Assembly (NCBI GenBank): GCA_004009845.1
Contig: RMBW01000002.1
Coordinates: forward strand, 868,001 to 932,000
Direction of reading: 5' to 3'
Source of the DNA: Davidsoniella eucalypti
Lineage: Eukaryota; Ascomycota; Sordariomycetes; Microascales; Ceratocystidaceae
DNA: 64,000 nt
Part shown: positions 57,153 through 64,000 of the stretch, piece by piece
Layout: each line of letters opens with the position of its first letter
Position numbering within the stretch: the stretch's first letter is position 1
Program-made: the position numbers and the translations under genes
Notes under the pieces: model-generated
Databases searched by the model: none
Told to the model about the DNA's origin: nothing
The model's input: only the letters and a program-made list of their open reading frames with translations

Positions 57153-57666
57153 CAATGGAACTAGGCGAAATTAACACGGAGATAGAGAGAACAAAGCAAT
57201 TGAGGTTATGTGATGTATTTATGAAGTAGAGAGTATATACTTTATGTAACTATGTGGGAGAGATATGCATTAAGGTATAGTATGAAAAGCCTCGAATATG
57301 TACAATGAGGTCTATCATGTTATAACCTGTCGTCAGGGATACATTAGTATTAGATGGGAATGAGGCAGTAAGTATGTGGTTATGGTGGAGTAGAAGAATA
57401 AGATCGGCTGGACTGGAAAGCTCTGTCTCGGGAAGCAGAAGGGATTTGTAAGGAAAGAAAGAACAAGGTCGGTTGAGTTCTTCTGCTTATAAGTCAAAGG
57501 AGGGAGAAAGAGGGAGCGAAACGACTCTGGCTGTCATAAAGAGAGTGGGACTCCCGCTGCAGGAGAGTGTCATATCAGACCAGGTCAAGTGAGAGCGAGC
57601 GAGGTAAGTAAGTGAACAAGCCAACCAGCGCGATCACCAGCTTCTAGAAGACCTGGAAGCCACTGC
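57153..57666. other. Intergenic between convergent genes
   Basis: 3' UTRs of the orphan gene and of the metalloprotease gene. No gene seen. Confidence 0.5.
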
Positions 57667-58575
57667 TTAAGAGCGGTACTGGCCGTAGTAGGTACGCATG
57701 CGTAGGGCCTGGCCGTCAGTAAAGGACTCCATGCAGGCGTCATCGGTGTAGTCCATGAAGTTCTGGATGGGGTCAACACCGGGCTGGTCGGGGCAGGAGT
57801 TGCGACCGACGGGGCATTGGAAAGCGGGTTCAGCCTCGGCGGGGGTGTCGTCGATGAAGTCGCCGTCACCCTGGCAACCACCCTGGAAGGTGTGGTACAG
57901 ACCCAGCCAGTGACCAATCTCGTGGGTGGCAGTGCGGCCCATAGTGTAAGGTGCCTCCCAGCCACCGGGAACGGTGCCGGCGACGATGGTGCAACCATCA
58001 CGGATGAGAGTCTGCGAGCCCTCGTAGGCATCGGTCTCAGGGAAGTAGCAGTAGCCCAAGTATCCGGAGACGTACGGCTGGAAGTACAGGTTCAGGGCAC
58101 CGTAGTTACCCTTGCGAAGCTTGCGCTTCATGGTCATCTCGGAGCGGTCACGGGACCAGCTGGGGTTGATGGTGTAGTCGATATCCTTGAGGTCGAACTT
58201 GAAGCCGGTACCCTTGTAGTCAGCGTTCAGGACCTCGATCTGGCCCTCGACAAGCTCCTTCTGTAGAAGTTGTTAGTGAATCTGTAAGGAGAATGTAATA
58301 TGACAGTGGTGGATCTAGTAACTTACGGTCAGGTAGCCGTCCTCGAGGGAATCGGAGCCGGCAACAACGTGAACGTGGACGGGAACAGTGACAGTGGCAT
58401 TGGTAGCAGTAACAACACCGGCAGTCTTGGCGGCGGTCTCAACCTCAGCCATGAAGTTGGCATCGGCAATGTTGCCAGCGTGGGGAGCAGGAGCACCGCA
58501 GCCACGGCCGGGAACACGGTCAGCCACAGCAGCAGTAGCCATAAGGGCAATCGAAACGATAGTCTTGGCGAACAT
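57667..58575 (-). CDS. Secreted M43-family metalloprotease (pappalysin-type, MEP1-like)
   Basis: Two exons, 58575-58327 and 58260-57667, with a 66-nt intron, give 280 aa, the normal size of fungal secreted M43B proteases. A signal peptide (SIALMATAAVA) is followed by a short pro-part with one Cys. The zinc motif is THEIGHWLGLYH, with His196, His200 and His206 as ligands and Glu197 as the catalytic base, and the Met-turn is in FMDYTDDACM. Cys pairs flank the active site, as in family members. The enzyme cleaves extracellular proteins and is typically induced during growth on protein or in host contact. Codon use is C-ending and strongly biased, suggesting high expression. Confidence 0.93.
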
Positions 58576-61500
58576 CTTGAAGTTGGTAAGTTGGGTAAAT
58601 CTGAAGATCTAACAAAAGAGTCGAGATAGTTGGAAAATAAATGAATGATGGAAGATGTGCTGAGGTGGCAGTCAAGGAGGAAAGGCTCGATGGGGTGAAG
58701 AGAAGAGATAGAAACAAGACGATGAAGAGGGAGACCGTCGTCTTTCTTATACTCGCCTCGAATGTATGACCATGCAACCATATTCGCCATGTGTAGATAT
58801 AGCTTTCCTATACGTCGTGGGTAGAAGTCGGCCTGCTCACTCGTCTAAGTTACGGGCACATATCTTGACAACGTTGCGGATTGGCGCATGGCTCACCCTC
58901 GGGCATCGTTTGAGTGATTGTCCCTTTGCCAAAGGAGTTCAGGAGTCTCAATAGACGTTGGTCCTATCACTTGCTCCGACGTGGTACTACTAGCTAAGTA
59001 GCCCTAACGACAGATGCAAAGACAAAGACAAAGAAGCCCGCCAAGACTAATGTGGCCTGCCCAATGCAGAATAACGCGAGGCTATCGTGGCCTGCCCAAT
59101 TAGGAAATCAGCACCCTCTGAGTTAATTGCGATAACTCTTATCAGAATCTAGCACTGAGCTAGAGACGTATCCAGGTCAAGGCCGCCGACATCATGGGTG
59201 TGCATCTACAACGAGGAAAAGGACTAGTCTGTGGCCGGGCCCATGCAGGCCTGTCGTGGTGGTATCTAGAGCACACTGGCACCCTTCTGTGGATATCCGT
59301 GGTGGGTGACATAGTAGCAGTTCTAGATGGGTGCATATCTGTATGCTAGCAAGCGCTGCAAGGGCCATGTCTATCGGGACGTATTCCACAACAGGCATGG
59401 GCTGCTGTAAAAATAAAGTGCCAGCTTGGGCTTCATGGCAGAGTAATCTGTCCGGGATTTTTGTTGATCCAGAGGCCCGTCCACTTGTCTTGCCAAGCAT
59501 AGGAGATATCAGTACGCCTAAATCTCTCTAGCTATTACTAGACCACCTAACATATGTAGTTTGCACCTGGATATCCGAAGCTGTGATACCCGAGCGGCTA
59601 ACGCAACGCAGGGTCAAGCTGGCCAAACGCAGCCAGTGAAGTATTCAAGACGCAGATTAGCACGGTAAGGCCCCGTGACCTAGTTTCTAATTAGTAAATA
59701 GCTTTGTTAACTGTTTATTTGGGGTATTGTCATATTGTCTCAACGGGACTAGAGCTACGGCCTCGATGGCTTCCTGGTAGTTCTGCGTCTTTGTATGATG
59801 TGACGATGCTCGGATTCGATCATGGGAATGCGACAACTCGGCGGGCCTTTTCGGCAGCCGTTTTTCCGTGTCAATTTTTTCTTGGAAGTTCGTTAACTTC
59901 GTGGTTATATTCACGATATAGCTTTTGCATGGTGGGGGTTCATAAAGGTCAAAATCAGTACCCAAGTCCGGCCTTGGCAAGAGTTCCCAATGGATGCTTG
60001 ACAACTTTCGTAGCCTTGTGGTTCTTTCCTCCGGACGAATCAGTATCTCCAGGCTGTTGTTGTTGAAGTGGCAGAGATTGCACTTCTTGGCTGTTCTTCG
60101 CAGCTTCCTAATTGGGAAGGTTAGCGTTACTTCATTGTTGTCCCTCCTAACGGCATATTATGTAATTCTTAACTTTAACCCTAAGACAGCCATGCTACTT
60201 TTCCATTTCAACATGACTTACACTGAACATAGATCTAATATATTGTGGCGCTGTTTCTCTCAAATTTGTTTCTCCCTCTTTGATAAGTAAAGCATAGTTA
60301 TTGTCTTCAGAAATATGTAGCAAAGAACAATAGAACTTTACACTAGGAGACTTTGAAAGGCTACCAGTCTAGTACAGAATGTTGTGGGTTAATGAGCAGT
60401 CTCTATTCGTATCCATAATACACTAACAAACAACCACTACTGAGATAGAAGACGTTTGGAACAATTGGGTAGATAGCAGTCTTATATTACTGTCGTATTT
60501 CTTTTTGTTTGTAATCGTCAATCTATCTTGGAATAAAACGGCGTTACTCATGAGAAAGGTAATACTTGAGCTGTTGAAGTGACTATGATTAGAGATCAGC
60601 ACCACTAAGCTAAGCCCCCAAGTCTGGCTCGAGCTCTTTAGAAAGCCTAGGATAAACTTCATCGACCTCCTTTTAGACTGCTAATGATTGACCACTTGGC
60701 GGTAGCTGCTTGTACCCACTCAAATAAATGTGGCGGATGACCATCCTAGAGTCAGTTGCTGTGGGCTCGTTTTGCATAACAATACCATAGCGTTTTGTTT
60801 ACCAGCCTAACCATTTTTATCGGCCGTACGAAAAGCTATAGGCTTTGTCTTTCCTAAATAAAGCGAAGGAAGCCTGTAAGTATGTACTTATGTTAGCCAA
60901 GGCCAGTAAGACTAAACGCAGAAGACGATGTCCTACTGTCAACCTATCAGCCAAGGGTAAAGTCTTGGCTTATCAATCAGCGTTTCTCTCGTCACCACCA
61001 CCTGTTTCTTTAAGACCGCCAAGACGCTCCATTGTCCTTTTTGGCTTTTGGCGTTCTAGATACCTTTTGTGTAGTCTTCTAGGGCCCGGCGAACTTTTGT
61101 TGAAGAGTATATCTATAGTTGTAAGTTCTCGAACGAGAATTGCCAAGGTTTGCCAAGCTGGGCTAAAATGCCAGGTAAAGCTTCAATCTTGAACGAGCTG
61201 CCTTTTTGTCCGCAGACTCCCGCTGTCTGATAGCCTTCCCGAGTCTTGGCTTTCTTAGCATTCAATGATAGAACTTTGGGGGGCTAGTTTGTAATATCGT
61301 CGAGCTACTACAATCGGATTGTAATCTTTTGCTTACTTACACGAAACGGAAGCACTAAGACTAAATGGAAAAGCAAGTGATAGTCATACATGCAGTAAGA
61401 CGTCCCGTTAGATCAACAATCTACATACGTAAGCGATGACCTTAATGAACTTAAACATTTTGAGTTGTATCTGGCGGAAACACCGATTAGTGAATCACGT

Positions 61501-61867
61501 GAACCAAAAGTACCCTGTGGTCGGCAGTAGTCAAGTTTCCCTAACGATTAGCCTTCTATTTTGAATTTCTAGAAAAGATAGCAAACAACAAACAAAAATC
61601 TAGTTATGGCTGTCAAACAGAGCTAGCTATGCTGCATACGATTACAATCGTTCAATGATGACCCAAGACTTTACCACAGTACCTAAAAAGGGGAAAAGTA
61701 TATTTGTATGTGACCTTCCCTCTTTCTACCATTTTGTCCAACGGAGATCCGCCATCTGATGTCATAGAACCGGCTTGAGACTATGCTTGGAATGATGTAT
61801 TGACAGTCGTAAGGGTTGCTGTATATTACTAGAGCGGCGTTTGTCATAGTCTATAAGAGAACGTACG
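58576..61867. other. Gene-poor interval, 3.3 kb
   Basis: AT-rich, with many stops. The only long open frame is on the minus strand at 59687-60157. A 14-bp motif (GTGGCCTGCCCAAT) occurs twice at about 59053 and 59089. A tRNA box A-like string at about 59587 does not fold. Otherwise nothing recognised. Confidence 0.45.
59687..60157 (-). other. Unexplained open frame, possible gene relic
   Basis: About 156 sense codons without a stop on the minus strand inside an AT-rich, stop-rich region, lacking a good ATG near its start. The translation has a protein-like make-up (KKCNLCHF, RTTRLRKLSS, LLPRPDLGTDFDLYEPPP). No family recognised. It may be a decayed gene or element fragment, or chance. Confidence 0.25.
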
Positions 61868-62274
61868 TCATGTATCTAGCGATAGGGAAAGCCTGGCTTT
61901 GACCCATTCTACCGCCTCTGTTTCGTTGGCGGTGACCCGGTTCACGATTACCGTCTTATCGCGAGACTTGTGCCCATGAGAAATCTGTATGTCAGATTTT
62001 GGAGTATCCAGTGCCTATGATGGTCAGACATGAGTGTATTATACGTGGACAGTTAGTGAAAGGACCGCGATACCTTGCTGAGCACCTTGATCACAGCCTT
62101 GTTAGCTTCTCCTTCTCGTGCCTGGGCACTCACACATAGCTCGATAGCATTGTCGTTGATGGCGATAACGCCTTCTCGCACCTTGCTCGCGCCAGGCTTC
62201 ACATGGCACTGCAAGAGAAGACTAGCAAAAGTATTCTTTTTAGTGGCTGCTATGAATCGTATTGGTGTGGACAT
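61868..62274 (-). CDS. DUF167/UPF0235 (YggU-type) protein
   Basis: Two exons, 62274-62074 and 62014-61868, with a 59-nt intron, give 115 aa, the normal size of this family. The family hallmarks are CHVKPGASK, EGVI-I-NDNAIELCVSAQAREGEANKAVIK, and, in exon 2, the KSDIQISHGHKSRDKTV segment. The family is present in all domains of life, and its structure is known, but its biochemical role is not. The start at the ATG at 62274 is preferred over an upstream TTG in the same frame. There is no targeting signal. Confidence 0.87.
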
Positions 62275-63044
62275 GTCAGAATCAAAACGCAAGGTTGTGC
62301 TTTATGCTAGAGATATAGTACTGCTGATATCAGCTGTCAAAGATTGAAAATGGCAAAGCATTTGTCTAAGGGAAAACTTTCCACTATCTCCGAAAACCGT
62401 ACTTCTAGAGCAAAAGATGTGGTAGCAAATGTCTTTTTTTTTGTCTAGGGTTTCTAGAGTTATTAGGGTCTCTTTGAGTGCGCGTTTTCATTGTTTTTTT
62501 CTCTTGAAATATACGGGTTTTTCTCTTGATGCCTCTACATACATACTGACTAATCAGAACACATACACGATTAGGGCAAGCTCCGAACAACATTTAAACT
62601 ACCTCTAGATCAATACCTCAATACCTCAATACCTTTTGCCTTTGCCTTTGCTTTCCCTTTCCTTAGTTGTGACTAAGTTTTACCTCAGTTTGTTACGCAG
62701 TCATCTTGTGTAGTTATTTGGATGGGCTTACTAATATTCAAGAAAGAAAAAGAGAAAACATGCTGGAATATAGCTATATGCATCTTAAGGAAATAACTTT
62801 AATATATGGCTTAGATGCGCATACCTAGACCCAGTTTTGTTCAATATACTTATGCTACGTACTTACCCCAGTCAAGTTACTCCAAATTTGACTCGAAATC
62901 AAGCAGCTACCCCAATAGCACTACAGACTATGTCCGTATAATTTCTGAAGGAAATTTGCCTAGAGCTTGTAAATAGTAGATTCTACCTCCTCTTAAGCCT
63001 CACCTGTACCTTCTCTTGGATCACGATCAAGTATTGAGTTGGCC
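62275..63044. promoter_or_regulatory. Divergent intergenic region, DUF167 gene and enoyl-CoA hydratase gene
   Basis: 770 bp between opposite start codons. A triple CAATACCT repeat lies at about 62610-62635, followed by repeated TTTGCC units. No gene seen. Confidence 0.45.
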
Positions 63045-64000
63045 ATGTCGTTTCTCCGCCGGAGCTTCCTGGCCCGCCATGCCTTCAGACGGCAATACTC
63101 GGCTGCCGCCCCGTCTTTTATCCGGGTGATGGACCTTCCAGCTCCCAACTCGGGCCATATTCGTGTACTCGAGCTCAACCGACCCGAAGCGAGAAACGCT
63201 ATTTCCGTGCAGCTACTAGCAGATCTGCGGCAGGAGATCGACGCCGTTGCCGCACAGTACGGACCGGAAGGCGAGGAGCTGCCGCAAAAGCCCTTGATGG
63301 GCGGCTCTATGGGCCCCAACAGAAAGGGAGCTACTAGAGCAGTTATCCTGGCTAGTGCTGTCAAGTCGTGTTTTTGCGCAGGCGCCGACTTGAAAGAACG
63401 CCGTGCAATGTCACAAGAAGAGTAGGTCGTTTATTCCTTTTCCCGTGTCGTTATTCTACCTGTAGGATCGATGACATCATTGGTGGCCAGCTTCTATGAC
63501 GAGCTCTACCCCTACATGCTTTGCCACTATGTGCTAACTGTATCGCTACGCTCTTTAGAACCACCCGCTTCTTAGATTTCCTGCGTGCCACACTATCGGC
63601 ACTATCGACACTGCCTATTCCTACTATATCAGCCATCTCGTCCGTTGCTCTCGGTGGCGGCCTCGAACTAGCTCTAGCAACTGACTTCCGTGTCCTCTCA
63701 TCGGTTGCCTCCGTTGGTCTGCCTGAGACGCGTCTCGGTATAATTCCAGGCGCCGGCGGTACCTATCGTCTCCCTGCTCTTATCGGTCTATCTCGTGCTC
63801 GCGACCTCATCCTCACGGGCCGTCGAGTCAATGCAACCGAAGCTTATATTATAGGCATTGCGGATCGCTTGGTCGAGGTTGTCCCTAGTGACAAAGAAGA
63901 GGAGAAGGAGAAGGTGCTCGACGAATCGCGGCTCGCTGTGCTTAGGCAGTCGGTACGCCTAGCTGAAGAGATCTGCCAAGGCGGCCCGGTGGCTATCCGG
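63045..64000 (+). CDS. Mitochondrial enoyl-CoA hydratase, AUH/methylglutaconyl-CoA hydratase-like (partial, runs off the window)
   Basis: Exon 1 is 63045-63421 and exon 2 starts at 63559 and continues past 64000; the intron is 137 nt. The N-terminus (SFLRRSFLARHAFRRQYS) is a typical mitochondrial presequence. Crotonase landmarks are LNRPEARNAIS, the oxyanion-hole segment SCFCAGADLKER, SSVALGGGLELALATDFRV and GLPETRLGIIPGAGGT, which holds catalytic Glu positions. The pattern and the insertion between the first two blocks match the AUH group, which hydrates 3-methylglutaconyl-CoA in leucine breakdown in the matrix; a closely related hydratase is possible. The C-terminus is outside the window. 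Confidence 0.88.

Noticed and set aside
59580..59665. Box A-like CCCGAGCGG string suggesting a tRNA-Ser or tRNA-Leu relic
   Set aside because: No T arm with a TTCRANY loop at the right distance and the acceptor stem does not pair.
60845..61192. 115-codon plus-strand ORF with a basic stretch
   Set aside because: No recognisable domain, no introns or neighbours that support it, and codon use unlike the clear genes.

Overview
The window is nuclear DNA of a filamentous ascomycete (Pezizomycotina). The genes carry short GT-AG introns, mostly 54-140 nt and often with a CTAAC-like branch site. Proteins such as the HSF/receiver regulator Skn7, the complex I 21.3 kDa-type subunit, an M43 secreted metalloprotease and a GPI-anchored cysteine-rich wall protein are typical of that group. 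Genes lie on both strands without operons. I could not place the species more closely from sequence alone. Most genes required splicing by eye; the exon coordinates are given in each entry and the reading frame was checked for every joined model.

Layout. 0-6.6 kb: an orphan Ser/Gln-rich membrane protein, a METTL16-type RNA m6A methyltransferase and a GPI-anchored Cys-rich protein. 7.3-8.9 kb: a non-autonomous Tc1/mariner-type DNA transposon with perfect 81-bp terminal inverted repeats. 10.5-14.4 kb: a 77-aa free-standing RNA:DNA-hybrid-binding domain, then a divergent pair made of an FAD monooxygenase and an NAD(P)-dependent reductase. 14.7-19.7 kb: three broken non-LTR retrotransposon pieces that stop 56 bp before an intron-containing tRNA-Asn gene. 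20.5-32.9 kb: pyruvate dehydrogenase E2, a single-pass surface protein, a Ubp2-type deubiquitinase and a complex I membrane-arm subunit. 33.7-40 kb: a genome maintenance and RNA modification block with MSH2, TRM10 and the primase small subunit PRI1. 40-46.4 kb: a long gene-free interval leading to SKN7. 49.5-58.6 kb: eIF2B epsilon, a HAD/Swiss-army-knife protein with an RGG tail, an orphan Cys-containing protein and an M43 metalloprotease. 58.6-64 kb: a gene-poor stretch, a DUF167 protein, and the start of a mitochondrial enoyl-CoA hydratase (AUH-like) that runs off the window.

How they fit together. Most genes are unrelated housekeeping functions: mitochondrial energy metabolism (E2, complex I, AUH-like), DNA replication and repair (MSH2, PRI1), RNA modification and translation (METTL16, TRM10, eIF2B epsilon, tRNA-Asn) and stress signalling (SKN7). 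The accessory content is concentrated in 7-20 kb. The items most worth following up are the free-standing hybrid-binding protein, the in-frame 166-codon ORF that begins directly after the UBP2 stop codon, the retroelement nest beside the tRNA gene, and several orphan proteins. I found no CRISPR array and no convincing evidence of a wholly new multi-gene system.
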